Assembly (NCBI GenBank): GCA_910585965.1
Contig: CAJUHH010000002.1
Span: 310,001-374,000 of the forward strand
Direction of reading: 5' to 3'
Length of the DNA stretch: 64,000 nt
Source: an uncultured Lachnospiraceae bacterium
GTDB lineage: Bacteria > Bacillota > Clostridia > Lachnospirales > Lachnospiraceae
Part shown: in pieces, positions 26,069 through 34,840 of the stretch
How the letters are laid out: each line of letters opens with the position of its first letter
Position numbering within the stretch: position 1 is the stretch's first letter
Program-made: the position numbers and the translations under genes
Notes under the pieces: model-generated
The model's database searches: none
What the model saw: only the letters and a program-made list of their open reading frames with translations
What the model was told of the DNA's origin: nothing

Positions 26069-26269
26069 TTACATACTCGCTACAGCCTTACGCTTTAACG
26101 CTCTTCTCCGTTCAATTTCTCTTTCCGCTTCTTTGCCAGAATTATTGTAATATGCAACTTTTTCCGCTACTGTCATATCTTTTGTCCGTTCATAGTTCTG
26201 TTCCCTAATCTTGTGAATATCCTCAATCGTAAAATCAGGACTAATAACCAATGTTTCCATAATCATCAC
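26069..26269 (-). CDS. Small partner protein of a PIN-type toxin (antitoxin-like)
   Basis: A 66-residue charged protein with the DFTIEDIHKIREQNYERTKD pattern that, as I recall, commonly sits beside short PIN-domain genes in Clostridia. Its start overlaps the stop of the upstream PIN gene by 4 nt (ATGA). The C-terminus is basic. The antitoxin role is inferred from pairing. Since the PIN partner is broken, this gene may be an orphan. Confidence 0.6.
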   Translation of the reverse strand: MMIMETLVISPDFTIEDIHKIREQNYERTKDMTVAEKVAYYNNSGKEAEREIERRRALKRKAVASM

Positions 26270-26683
26270 TCACTTTCCAATAATACAGATGGATTGATAA
26301 TATCTATTCCCTTGTAACCTTCCAGATTAGTAATCGCTCTTAAGCCCCTAATTGTTTTAATATTTACAATATGCTTAAAATTCCATGATATGATGCAGTC
26401 ACAAGCATTGACAACGGCGGCGGCAATATGCTGACAGTCATCAAAGCTTTTCGGTCTTAATATACCCATATCAATAATCTTCTGTGCGAGTTCCACGATT
26501 TCTTCATTAATTTCCAATTTTGTGTACTCAATATCACTCAAATAGTCATACAGCTTATTCCTTTTGCTTTCGGAACACTTCTCTATTTCATCCAATGTTA
26601 CCTGGGAAAGATATACGTCATATTTTCCGTTGACAAAATCTTTCCATAGATTTATTATTTGTATTATACTGTATTCTTTTCAT
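26266..26683 (-). pseudogene. Frameshifted PIN-domain (VapC-like) toxin
   Basis: From about 26650 down to 26266 the frame encodes a good PIN C-terminal part: DVYLSQVTLDEIEKC, SFDDCQHIAAAVVNACD, then ISWNFKHIVNIKTIRG, the usual end of this family. An ATG at 26683 opens a start like that of PIN proteins (KRIQYNTNN) but in another frame, and the first catalytic Asp reads as Asn. About 30 residues of the head are missing, and an in-frame TGA lies directly upstream. An inverted-repeat element begins 20 bp further up and probably caused the damage. Confidence 0.75.
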
Positions 26684-26702
26684 ATTTACAATGCAACATA
26701 GA

Positions 26703-26912
26703 TTTGAGTTTCCCCGTTTTTTCAACTGACTTATTTAAGCCTGCCAGCAGAAAGCTGGAGGCGCTTTCTGAAATACGGGACGACAGCATGAGCCGTTCCG
26801 GCATCAGCGGCTTCCCGCCGCCAAAAGCCTGATCACAACAGATACCCCTGTTTGAATATTTTAAAATAGGTGCCTACACGACATGAGAGCCTAAAAAATG
26901 GGGAAACTCAAA
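26703..26912. mobile_element. 210-bp element with 20-bp terminal inverted repeats (MITE-like)
   Basis: The left end TTTGAGTTTCCCCGTTTTTT (26703-26722) pairs with the right end at 26893-26912, differing by a single G-U compatible change. The 170-bp interior has only broken frames. No clear target-site duplication is visible. It could be a miniature non-autonomous element or an internally deleted insertion sequence. It abuts the truncated PIN gene. Confidence 0.7.
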
Positions 26913-26923
26913 ATAAAAAAATA

Positions 26924-26952
26924 TTTACAACTGAAAAAAATAGGTGTATAGT
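26924..26952 (+). promoter_or_regulatory. Promoter-like sequence
   Basis: TTTACA (26924-26929) and TATAGT (26947-26952) are separated by exactly 17 bp. The predicted transcript would start near 26959, only a few bases before a strong terminator, so it would make a very short RNA unless read-through occurs towards gltB. Confidence 0.6.
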
Positions 26953-26961
26953 TATACCCGT

Positions 26962-27005
26962 AAGTCGCAAAGAAGCGTAGAAAAGGCTCTTTGCGACTTT
27001 TTTTA
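26962..27005 (+). terminator. Terminator or leader attenuator upstream of gltB
   Basis: Perfect 11-bp arms AAGTCGCAAAG (26962-26972) and CTTTGCGACTT (26989-26999), followed by a run of T. It lies immediately after the promoter-like sequence at 26924-26952 and about 460 bp before the gltB start. Confidence 0.85.
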
Positions 27006-27103
27006 CTTTACAGGAAAGTTCTGCACAGGCTAGCATATGGAAGTTTGCTGCAGGCGCAGCATGCGGGCCGCGCGATGAACATTCGGTTGATAGCGTTACA
27101 GAA

Positions 27104-27428
27104 TATGGAAAACCAGCTGCTTGGCGGGCAGGACGGCGGGACAGGGGCAAGGGGAGGGCGGTTGGACGCGGGGGCGCCGTTGCCTTACGCAGGGAAATGA
27201 GATTTTCTTAATATTCCGTCCAAAAACAGCAATTGGGGGACATGGATGTCCTCAAAAGACCGCATTGAGCCTGGATGGCGAATTGCGGTCGGTTGCGTCC
27301 GGCTGGTACCATTTCATCGGAATATTTAGAAAATCCATTTCCCGAAGCCGGTACGGCGCCCCGCGTCCAATCGCCCTCCCCTTGCCCCTGTCCCGCCGTC
27401 CTGCCCGCCAGGCAGCTGGTTTTCCATA
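27104..27428 (+). repeat. Very long inverted repeat in the gltB leader
   Basis: The left arm (27104-27218) and right arm (27318-27428) are inverted copies around a 99-nt loop. The outer 75 bp differ at only two substitutions plus one extra G, and both substitutions leave G-U pairs in a + strand transcript. The loop has its own hairpins (GGACAT/ATGTCC near 27236-27250 and GACCGCA/TGCGGTC near 27258-27290). No gene or known RNA family explains it. The right arm ends 38 bp before the gltB start. Confidence 0.95.
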
Positions 27429-27466
27429 CCTCATTTTACCTGAAATCAAAAAAGGAGAAAAAAGCT

Positions 27467-30400
27467 ATGTTTGACGCAAAAAAAACAGCATTCCGCGCCC
27501 CTCTTTACCGGGAAGAATTTGAACACGATAACTGCGGGATCGGAGCCTGCGTGGATATGAAAGGGAGAAAAAGCCATGAAACGGTGGAGAATGCCCTGAA
27601 AATCGTGGAGAACCTGGAACACAGGGCTGGGAAGGATGCGGAGGGAAAGACCGGGGATGGAGTGGGCATACTGACGCAGGTACCCCATAAATTTATGTTG
27701 AAGGTGACGAAGCCTCTCGGAATCGAGCTGGGAGGGGAGAGAGAATATGGCGTGGGCATGTTTTTCTTCCCCCAGGACGAGATGAAGAGAAACCAGGCAA
27801 AAAAAATGTTTGAGATCATCGTGCAGAAGGAAGGATTGGAATTCCTCGGCTGGAGGAAGGTGGATATCGTGCCGTCCGTCCTCGGGAAAAAGGCGGTGGA
27901 GTGCATGCCTTATATCATGCAGGGCTATGTGAAAAAGCCGCTCCATGTGGAGAAGGGGCTGGCTTTCGACCGAATGCTTTATATCGCCCGCCGGGTATTC
28001 GAACAGTCGGGGGACAATACTTATGTGGTATCCCTTTCCAGCCGTACCATCGTTTATAAGGGGATGTTCCTGGTGGGGCAGCTGCGTACCTTTTTTACGG
28101 ATCTCCAGGACCGGGATTACGAGTCGGCAGTGGCCATCGTGCATTCCCGTTTTTCCACCAATACGAACCCGAGCTGGGAGAGGGCCCATCCGAATCGGTT
28201 TATCGTCCATAACGGCGAAATCAATACGATCCGGGGCAATGCGGACAAGATGCTGGCGAGGGAGGAAAATATGGAATCCGAGCATCTGCACGGACAGCTG
28301 CACAAGGTGCTGCCCGTCGTCAACGCTTCCGGCTCCGATTCCGCCATGCTGGATAATACGCTGGAATTCCTTGTCATGAGCGGAATGGATCTGCCGTTGG
28401 CGGTGATGATCACAATTCCTGAGCCATGGGCCAACAATAAGACGATGAACCAGCATAAAAAGGATTTTTACCAATACTACGCCACGATGATGGAGCCGTG
28501 GGACGGGCCGGCATCCATTCTATTCTCTGACGGGGATATGATGGGGGCGGTGCTGGACCGCAACGGACTGCGTCCTTCCCGTTATATGATTACCGATGAC
28601 GGCCAGCTGATCCTCTCTTCGGAGGTGGGGGTTTTGGATATCGCGCCGGAAAAAATCGTGGTGAAGGAGAGGCTGCGCCCGGGCAAGATGCTGCTTGTGG
28701 ATATGGGGCAGGGCAGAGTGATCGACGACGAGGAATTGAAAGAAAAATATGCCTGCGCCAAACCTTACGGGGAATGGCTGGACAGCAACCTTGTGATGCT
28801 GAAGGATCTGAAAATCCCCAATGAAAGGGTTCCCCAGTTTACGGACGAGGAAAGGCAGCGGATGCAGAAGGCTTTCGGTTATGCTTATGAGGAGCTGAAG
28901 ACGAGCATTCTTCCGATGGCGAAAAACGGGAATGAGGCGATCGCGGCGATGGGCGTGGATACGCCGCTGCCAGTGCTGAGCAAGACTTATCATCCCCTTT
29001 TCCATTATTTTAAGCAGCTTTTTGCCCAGGTCACGAATCCTCCCATCGATGCGATCCGGGAAGAGGTGGTGACTTCCACTACCGTCTACATCGGGACGGA
29101 AGGGAACGTGCTGGAAGAAACGCCGAAGAACTGCAATGTGCTGAAGGTGAATAATCCGATCCTGACCAACACCGATATTATGAAGATCAAGGGCATGAAA
29201 GCGGACGGCTTCCGCGTGGAAGTGGTGCCTATCATATATTATAAAAATACAAGCCTGGAACGGGCCATCGAGCGGCTGTTCGTGGAAGTGGACAGGGCAT
29301 ATAGGGAAGGGGCGAATATCCTGATCCTTTCCGACCGGGGAGTGGATGAAAACCATGTGGCGATCCCTTCCCTGCTGGCGGTGTCTGCGCTGAACCAGCA
29401 TCTGGTAAAAACGAAAAAAAGAACGAGCGTGGCGCTGATCCTGGAATCGGGAGAACCGAGGGAGGTGCATCACTTTGCCGCCCTGCTCGGGTACGGCGCG
29501 TGCGCGGTCAACCCGTACCTGGCTCAGGAATCCATCCGGGAACTGATCGACAGCCATATGCTGGATAAAGATTATTATGCGGCGGTGGATGATTATAACA
29601 GCGCAGTTTTGCACGGCATTGTCAAGATCGCGTCCAAAATGGGTATTTCTACGATTCAGTCCTATCAGGGTTCCCAGATTTTTGAGGCCGTGGGCATTGA
29701 CTATGATGTGATAGGAAAATATTTTACGAACACGGTATGCCGCGTGGGCGGGATCGGGTTAAAAGAAATTGAAAAACAGGTGGATGAACTGCACTCCAGG
29801 GCCTTCGACCCGCTCGGGCTGGAATCGGATCTGACGCTGGACAGCCTGGGACATCATAAGATGCGCAGCGGCGCGGAAGAACATCTTTACAACCCGGCCA
29901 CGATCCATTTGCTCCAAGAATCCACCAGAAGGGGCGATTATGGGATGTTCCGGCAGTATACGGCGCTGGTGAATGACGAGACTTCGATCAAAAACCTGCG
30001 GGGGCTGATGGACTTCAACTATCCGAAGAAAGGCGTTCCGCTGGAGGAAGTGGAGAGCGTGGAATCCATTGTCACCAGGTTTAAGACGGGCGCTATGTCC
30101 TATGGCTCCATTTCCAAAGAAGCCCATGAGACGATGGCGATCGCCATGAACCGGCTCCATGGGAAATCCAATTCCGGCGAAGGGGGAGAGGATCTGGAGC
30201 GGCTGCGCGTCGGGGAGGACGGCTTGGACCGCTGCTCGGCGATCAAGCAGGTGGCCAGCGGAAGGTTCGGCGTGACCAGCCGCTATCTGGTAAGCGCGAA
30301 GGAGATCCAAATTAAGATGGCGCAGGGGGCAAAGCCGGGGGAGGGCGGTCATCTGCCCGGCGGCAAGGTTTATCCGTGGATCGCTAAGACAAGGCATTCC

Positions 30401-32017
30401 ACGCCCGGCGTGGGCCTGATCTCGCCCCCGCCCCACCACGATATTTATTCCATCGAGGATCTGGCGGAATTGATTTATGACCTGAAAAATTCCAATAAGG
30501 AGGCAAGGATCTCCGTGAAGCTCGTTTCCGAGGCGGGCGTGGGAACCGTGGCGGCGGGCGTGGCCAAGGCGGGAGCTCAGGTGATCCTCGTGTCCGGGTA
30601 TGACGGCGGCACGGGGGCGGCTCCAAGGAATTCCATCCATCATGCGGGGCTGCCCTGGGAACTGGGGCTGGCGGAAACCCACCAGACCTTGATTATGAAC
30701 GGCCTGCGCCATAAAGTAAGGATCGAGACGGACGGGAAGCTGATGAGCGGACGGGACGTGGCGATTGCGGCCATCCTGGGCGCGGAAGAATTCGGATTTG
30801 CCACGGCTCCTCTTGTGACAATGGGCTGCGTGATGATGCGGGTATGTAATCTGGACACCTGTCCGGTAGGCGTGGCGACCCAGAATCCGGAACTGCGTAA
30901 GAATTTTAAAGGAAAACCGGAATATGTCATGAACTTCATGAAATTTATCGCCCAGGAGCTGCGGGAGTATATGGCAAAATTAGGCGTGCGCAAAGTGGAT
31001 GAACTGGTAGGGCGCACGGATCTGCTGAAAAGAAAGGAAAATCTCACACAGGAGCAGAAACGGATTGACTTGGCCAATATCCTTGCCAACCCCTATGAGG
31101 GAAGCCGGGAAAAAATGATTTTTGACGCGAAACAGGTTTATGACTTCCATCTGGAAAAGACCTTGGATGAAAAGGTGCTGTTAAAGCAGTTGGGCGGAGC
31201 GATCGCCAAAGGGACGAAAAAGAGAATTGAAGTGGAAGTGAAAAATACGGACAGAGCTTTCGGGACGATTCTCGGCTCCGAAATCACGAAAAAGCTGGGT
31301 GACGATGTGGAAGAGGACAGTTACCATATTATTTGCAAAGGAGCCGGCGGGCAGAGTTTCGGCGCTTTTATCCCGAAGGGCCTGACGCTGGAACTGGAAG
31401 GAGACAGCAACGATTATTTCGGGAAAGGGCTGTCCGGCGGCAAGCTGGCGGTATATCCTCCGGCGGGGAGCCGGTTCCGGGCGGAAGAGAATATCATTAT
31501 CGGAAACGTGGCTCTTTACGGGGCCACCAGCGGCAAGGCTTTTATCAACGGCGTGGCGGGGGAGCGGTTTGGCGTGCGCAATTCCGGCGCTTATGCGGTG
31601 GTGGAAGGCGTGGGCGACCATGGATGCGAATATATGACGGGAGGAAGGGTCGTGGTGCTCGGTTCCACCGGCAAGAACTTTGCGGCGGGCATGAGCGGAG
31701 GCATTGCCTATGTGCTGGACGAAAACAGCGATTTGTACATGAGGCTGAATAAGGAGATGGTTTCTTCCTATGAGCTGACGAACAAATATGATGTGCTGGA
31801 GCTGAAGGAAATGCTGGAAGAGCATGTAGCGGCGACGAATTCCGAAAAGGGCAGGGAGGTTTTGGGACATTTTAAGGAATACCTGCCGAAATTCAAAAAG
31901 ATCATCCCCCACGACTATGAGAGGATGCTGACCGCTATCGTGCAGATGGAAGAAAAGGGACTGAGCGCGGAACAGGCGCAGATCGAGGCGTTTTATGCGG
32001 ATAAAATGAAGAAATAG
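27467..32017 (+). CDS. gltB: Glutamate synthase (NADPH) large subunit
   Basis: A 1516-residue protein, the usual length for the alpha subunit. The start at 27467 follows AAAGGAGAAA. The first 22 residues are a propeptide; cleavage exposes the Ntn nucleophile C23 in HDNCGIGACVD. A glutaminase domain, the central linker, the FMN/2-oxoglutarate barrel (GEGGHLPGGKV, SGYDGGTGAAPRNS), the Fe-S cysteine cluster (CVMMRVCNLDTCPVG) and a C-terminal GXGXG beta-helix follow in order. It makes two glutamates from glutamine and 2-oxoglutarate with electrons from GltD. gltD follows 31 bp later. An unusually long inverted repeat occupies the leader. Confidence 0.97.
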   Translation: MFDAKKTAFRAPLYREEFEHDNCGIGACVDMKGRKSHETVENALKIVENLEHRAGKDAEGKTGDGVGILTQVPHKFMLKVTKPLGIELGGEREYGVGMFFFPQDEMKRNQAKKMFEIIVQKEGLEFLGWRKVDIVPSVLGKKAVECMPYIMQGYVKKPLHVEKGLAFDRMLYIARRVFEQSGDNTYVVSLSSRTIVYKGMFLVGQLRTFFTDLQDRDYESAVAIVHSRFSTNTNPSWERAHPNRFIVHNGEINTIRGNADKMLAREENMESEHLHGQLHKVLPVVNASGSDSAMLDNTLEFLVMSGMDLPLAVMITIPEPWANNKTMNQHKKDFYQYYATMMEPWDGPASILFSDGDMMGAVLDRNGLRPSRYMITDDGQLILSSEVGVLDIAPEKIVVKERLRPGKMLLVDMGQGRVIDDEELKEKYACAKPYGEWLDSNLVMLKDLKIPNERVPQFTDEERQRMQKAFGYAYEELKTSILPMAKNGNEAIAAMGVDTPLPVLSKTYHPLFHYFKQLFAQVTNPPIDAIREEVVTSTTVYIGTEGNVLEETPKNCNVLKVNNPILTNTDIMKIKGMKADGFRVEVVPIIYYKNTSLERAIERLFVEVDRAYREGANILILSDRGVDENHVAIPSLLAVSALNQHLVKTKKRTSVALILESGEPREVHHFAALLGYGACAVNPYLAQESIRELIDSHMLDKDYYAAVDDYNSAVLHGIVKIASKMGISTIQSYQGSQIFEAVGIDYDVIGKYFTNTVCRVGGIGLKEIEKQVDELHSRAFDPLGLESDLTLDSLGHHKMRSGAEEHLYNPATIHLLQESTRRGDYGMFRQYTALVNDETSIKNLRGLMDFNYPKKGVPLEEVESVESIVTRFKTGAMSYGSISKEAHETMAIAMNRLHGKSNSGEGGEDLERLRVGEDGLDRCSAIKQVASGRFGVTSRYLVSAKEIQIKMAQGAKPGEGGHLPGGKVYPWIAKTRHSTPGVGLISPPPHHDIYSIEDLAELIYDLKNSNKEARISVKLVSEAGVGTVAAGVAKAGAQVILVSGYDGGTGAAPRNSIHHAGLPWELGLAETHQTLIMNGLRHKVRIETDGKLMSGRDVAIAAILGAEEFGFATAPLVTMGCVMMRVCNLDTCPVGVATQNPELRKNFKGKPEYVMNFMKFIAQELREYMAKLGVRKVDELVGRTDLLKRKENLTQEQKRIDLANILANPYEGSREKMIFDAKQVYDFHLEKTLDEKVLLKQLGGAIAKGTKKRIEVEVKNTDRAFGTILGSEITKKLGDDVEEDSYHIICKGAGGQSFGAFIPKGLTLELEGDSNDYFGKGLSGGKLAVYPPAGSRFRAEENIIIGNVALYGATSGKAFINGVAGERFGVRNSGAYAVVEGVGDHGCEYMTGGRVVVLGSTGKNFAAGMSGGIAYVLDENSDLYMRLNKEMVSSYELTNKYDVLELKEMLEEHVAATNSEKGREVLGHFKEYLPKFKKIIPHDYERMLTAIVQMEEKGLSAEQAQIEAFYADKMKK

Positions 32018-32048
32018 AGACTTATATCCGCGTAGAAAGGGAGAAAAA

Positions 32049-33539
32049 ATGGGAAAACCAACAGGATTTATGGAATATAAGAGAGAAGTATCCAGGGCGG
32101 CCGGGCCGAAGGAGCGTATCAAGAATTTTAACGAATTTCACGAGCATCTGCCGGAGGAAAAGCAGAGACAGCAAGGAGCCAGGTGCATGGAATGCGGCGT
32201 TCCCTTCTGCCAGTCGGGAATGAGCCTTTGCGGCATGACATCCGGATGCCCTCTGCACAATCTGGTGCCGGAATGGAATGACTTGGTATATATGGGCAAC
32301 TGGGAACAGGCATACCATCGTTTGAAAAAGACAAACAGCTTCCCGGAATTCACGTCCCGCGTATGCCCCGCTTTGTGCGAGGCGGCCTGCACCTGCGGGC
32401 TGAACGGGGACGCGGTGGCGACAAAGGAAAATGAATATGCCATTATCGAAAAAGCTTATGAGGGCGGTTACGCCAAGGCAAGGCCGCCCAAAACGCGTAC
32501 GGGGAAACGGGTCGCCGTCATAGGGAGCGGCCCGGCGGGGCTGGCCGCCGCAGACCAGCTGAATAAAAGAGGGCATTCCGTGACGGTATATGAGCGCTCT
32601 GACCGTGTCGGCGGGCTGCTGATGTACGGCATACCGAATATGAAGCTGGAAAAGGGAATCGTAGAGCGGAAAATCAAGATCATGGAAGAAGAAGGAGTTA
32701 CGTTCCTCACTGGCATGGACGTGGGCAGGAATGTAAAAGCGGAAGAGCTTTTGAAAGACTATGACAGGGTAGTGCTTGCCTGCGGTTCTTCCAATCCCAG
32801 GGATATCGATGCGCCGGGAAGGGATGCCAAAGGGATTTATTTTGCGGTGGATTTCCTGAAAGCGAATACGAAGAGCCTTCTGGATTCCGGGTTTGCAGAC
32901 GGTAATTATGTGAATACGAAGGGGAAGAATGTAGTGATCATCGGCGGCGGCGATACGGGCAACGACTGCGTAGGCACGGCAATGCGGCATGGCTGCAAGT
33001 CGGTAACGCAGATCGAAATGATGCCGAAAGCGCCTGACCAGAGGGCGGAGAACAATCCATGGCCCGAATGGCCCAAGGTCTGCAAGACGGATTACGGGCA
33101 GGAGGAGGCTATTGCGGTATTTGGCCATGACCCGCGCATTTATGAGTCCACGGTGAAGGAGTTTTTGAAGGATAAGAACGGCAATCTGAAGGGAGTAAAG
33201 ATCGTCCGGCTTTCCTGGGAAAAGGACGGAAAGACCGGGCGCATGAACCGGAAGGAAGTGCCGGGGAGCGAGAAGGTGCTTCCGGCGGATGCGGCGCTGA
33301 TCGCGGCCGGGTTTTTGGGATGCCAGAAGTATGCGGCAGACGCTTTCCGGGTGGAGTTGGATGAGAGGACGAACGTGAAGACGACGGACGGCGGCTATGA
33401 AACCAGTGCGAAGAATGTATTTGCGGCGGGCGACATGCGCAGGGGGCAGTCGCTGGTCGTCTGGGCGATTCGGGAAGGTCGGGAAGCCGCAAGGGCGGTG
33501 GATGAGAGCCTGATGGGGTATAGTAATCTGATGGCATAA
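32049..33539 (+). CDS. gltD: Glutamate synthase (NADPH) small subunit
   Basis: A 496-residue protein of normal GltD length. The N-terminal cysteines (CMECGVPFC and CPALCEAACTCG) hold two [4Fe-4S] clusters. The FAD site VAVIGSGPAGLAAAD and the NADPH site VVIIGGGDTGNDC follow. It passes electrons from NADPH to GltB. It has its own strong ribosome site and forms an operon with gltB. A C-terminal AAGDMRRGQSLVVWAI segment is typical of the family. Confidence 0.97.
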   Translation: MGKPTGFMEYKREVSRAAGPKERIKNFNEFHEHLPEEKQRQQGARCMECGVPFCQSGMSLCGMTSGCPLHNLVPEWNDLVYMGNWEQAYHRLKKTNSFPEFTSRVCPALCEAACTCGLNGDAVATKENEYAIIEKAYEGGYAKARPPKTRTGKRVAVIGSGPAGLAAADQLNKRGHSVTVYERSDRVGGLLMYGIPNMKLEKGIVERKIKIMEEEGVTFLTGMDVGRNVKAEELLKDYDRVVLACGSSNPRDIDAPGRDAKGIYFAVDFLKANTKSLLDSGFADGNYVNTKGKNVVIIGGGDTGNDCVGTAMRHGCKSVTQIEMMPKAPDQRAENNPWPEWPKVCKTDYGQEEAIAVFGHDPRIYESTVKEFLKDKNGNLKGVKIVRLSWEKDGKTGRMNRKEVPGSEKVLPADAALIAAGFLGCQKYAADAFRVELDERTNVKTTDGGYETSAKNVFAAGDMRRGQSLVVWAIREGREAARAVDESLMGYSNLMA

Positions 33540-33643
33540 GCCATCCGCTTAGAAAAAACAGGTTGTCATAACTATGCCGCAACGATATAATAAAAGAAAA
33601 TGTCAGGAAGCCCGGGCGGTAAAGAGAAGAGGAGGCGGCAAAT

Positions 33644-33970
33644 ATGCCTGAAAAGACAGTCTTTCAGAAGAAGATGGCAAAAGAAAACAAGCATATCATG
33701 CCAGTTTCAGAAGTGATTGACAAAGTTGCCGCAATATGTAAGGCAAATGGAGTCAGAAGGCTGGATCTGTTCGGCTCTTTTGCCACGGGCACGGCTACAG
33801 CGACAAGCGATATTGATTTTGTGGTTTACGGATGTGAAGACCTCTTTCAGCTGGAAGAAAAACTTCAGGAGATCGATACGCTGCGCAAGATAGACCTGTT
33901 CGATTATGACAGTATCAAGAATGAATTTTTGTTAGAGGATATAAGAAAATATGGAATACAAATCTATTAA
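33644..33970 (+). CDS. mntA: MNT-type nucleotidyltransferase antitoxin
   Basis: A 108-residue minimal nucleotidyltransferase with GS(44-45), ten residues, then D56 and D58: the GSx10DxD signature that binds Mg-ATP. In MNT-HEPN modules this enzyme AMPylates a tyrosine of the toxin and so silences it. It starts after AGAGGAGGCGG and overlaps the toxin gene by 20 bp. Here the antitoxin precedes the toxin. The symbol is used in the toxin-antitoxin sense, not for manganese transport. Confidence 0.88.
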   Translation: MPEKTVFQKKMAKENKHIMPVSEVIDKVAAICKANGVRRLDLFGSFATGTATATSDIDFVVYGCEDLFQLEEKLQEIDTLRKIDLFDYDSIKNEFLLEDIRKYGIQIY

Positions 33971-34352
33971 TCGATATCATACATTCTGCAAAAGCCTGAA
34001 AAATCTGGAAAAGAGTCTGGATGCCGATGTAAAGGCCGATTTTGTGCTGGAGGGGACTGTCCTGAATTATAACCTTACGTTCGATATTGCATGGAAGGTC
34101 ATGAAGGATATATTGGTAAAAGAGCTGGAAGTTCTCGATTTTGCGCTGGGGTCGCCCCGGGAAACATTGCAGCAGGCGTTTGCCAACGGAATCATTGATG
34201 ACGACCAATGGATGAAGATGCTCCGGGTGAGAAACCAGTTGGCTCATGATTACGATGGAGTCCTTGCGCAGGAGCAGTTCCAGAATATTATCGAAGTGTA
34301 CTATCCGCTGTTTGAAAAATTGAAAGAACATGTGGAAAAATATTTTCTATGA
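33951..34352 (+). CDS. hepT: HEPN toxin (HI0074/HepT-like nucleotidyltransferase-substrate family)
   Basis: A 133-residue all-helical protein with the catalytic motif R94-x4-H99-x-Y101 (RNQLAHDY), exactly the Rx4HxY pattern of HEPN ribonucleases. Y101 is the predicted AMPylation target of the neighbouring antitoxin. The product should cut RNA when unmodified and block growth, often as anti-phage defence. Its sequence group (HI0074 type) was long annotated only as nucleotidyltransferase substrate binding protein. All key residues are intact, so the module looks active. Confidence 0.88.
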   Translation: MEYKSINRYHTFCKSLKNLEKSLDADVKADFVLEGTVLNYNLTFDIAWKVMKDILVKELEVLDFALGSPRETLQQAFANGIIDDDQWMKMLRVRNQLAHDYDGVLAQEQFQNIIEVYYPLFEKLKEHVEKYFL

Positions 34353-34364
34353 AAAGGGATAAAA

Positions 34365-34392
34365 CCTTGCGGCTGTTATGGCAGCTGCAGGG
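34365..34392. terminator. Weak hairpin between convergent genes
   Basis: CCTTGCGGCTG (34365-34375) pairs with CAGCTGCAGGG (34382-34392), allowing G-U. It lacks a T tract. It may mark the end of the toxin-antitoxin transcript. Confidence 0.35.
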
Positions 34393-34420
34393 TAAAAAAC
34401 ATGGAACGTATTAAAATAAG

Positions 34421-34840
34421 CTAGTCAACACTCCTGAAAATGGAGCTTTCCAGCCCATAGATATCACAGATCGGTATGACGGTTCCATCCTTCATGAAGA
34501 TCCTCTGTCCGATATCATCCAGTTTCTTTATAATCCCTATAGTCTGCACATAAGCGCCGCCGTCTTTTTTTGCATCGGGAACGAAATAAGTGACGGCGAT
34601 TTCGGGTTCCAAGGCAAGCTGTTCCCTGGCCATCTGCAGTTTTTCGTCCAGTTCCTCTTTTCTGTTTTCATCCAGTTCTATTCGCCGGTCTACCAGGCGT
34701 GCGGTCTCGGCAATCGCTGTTTCATATCCTGTCAGCGCGGCAAAGGGCGAGAACTGTGCTGCCCGGTCCAGTGCAGGCATCTGCGGGTGTTTGGCGGATA
34801 CATGGTGCGGCAGATGAATGATGTCGTCATATTTTCCCAT
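34421..34840 (-). CDS. YolD-like protein
   Basis: A 139-residue protein with the YolD-like features: MPALDRAAQFSPFAALTGYE near the N-terminus and a helical middle (RLVDRRIELDENRKEELDEK). YolD proteins are encoded next to Y-family polymerases in Firmicutes and are thought to act as UmuD-like partners or regulators in lesion bypass. Its ATG overlaps the stop of the polymerase gene by 1 nt, so expression is coupled. Confidence 0.9.
   Translation of the reverse strand: MGKYDDIIHLPHHVSAKHPQMPALDRAAQFSPFAALTGYETAIAETARLVDRRIELDENRKEELDEKLQMAREQLALEPEIAVTYFVPDAKKDGGAYVQTIGIIKKLDDIGQRIFMKDGTVIPICDIYGLESSIFRSVD

Noticed and set aside
27075..27200. A 41-codon frame in the left arm of the gltB inverted repeat, with a similar peptide frame in the right arm on the other strand
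   Set aside because: No ribosome site precedes either frame and the similarity follows simply from the inverted repeat.
27275..27466. In-frame upstream extension of gltB by 64 codons
   Set aside because: It would translate the right arm of the inverted repeat, and the ribosome site and the propeptide length both fit the ATG at 27467.
27446..32122. Long antisense open frames across gltB
   Set aside because: They are mirror frames of a well-conserved gene with no ribosome sites or recognisable domains.
33915..34331. Minus-strand frame opposite the HEPN gene
   Set aside because: The plus-strand frame carries the full HEPN motif and a translational overlap with its partner; the opposite frame matches nothing.
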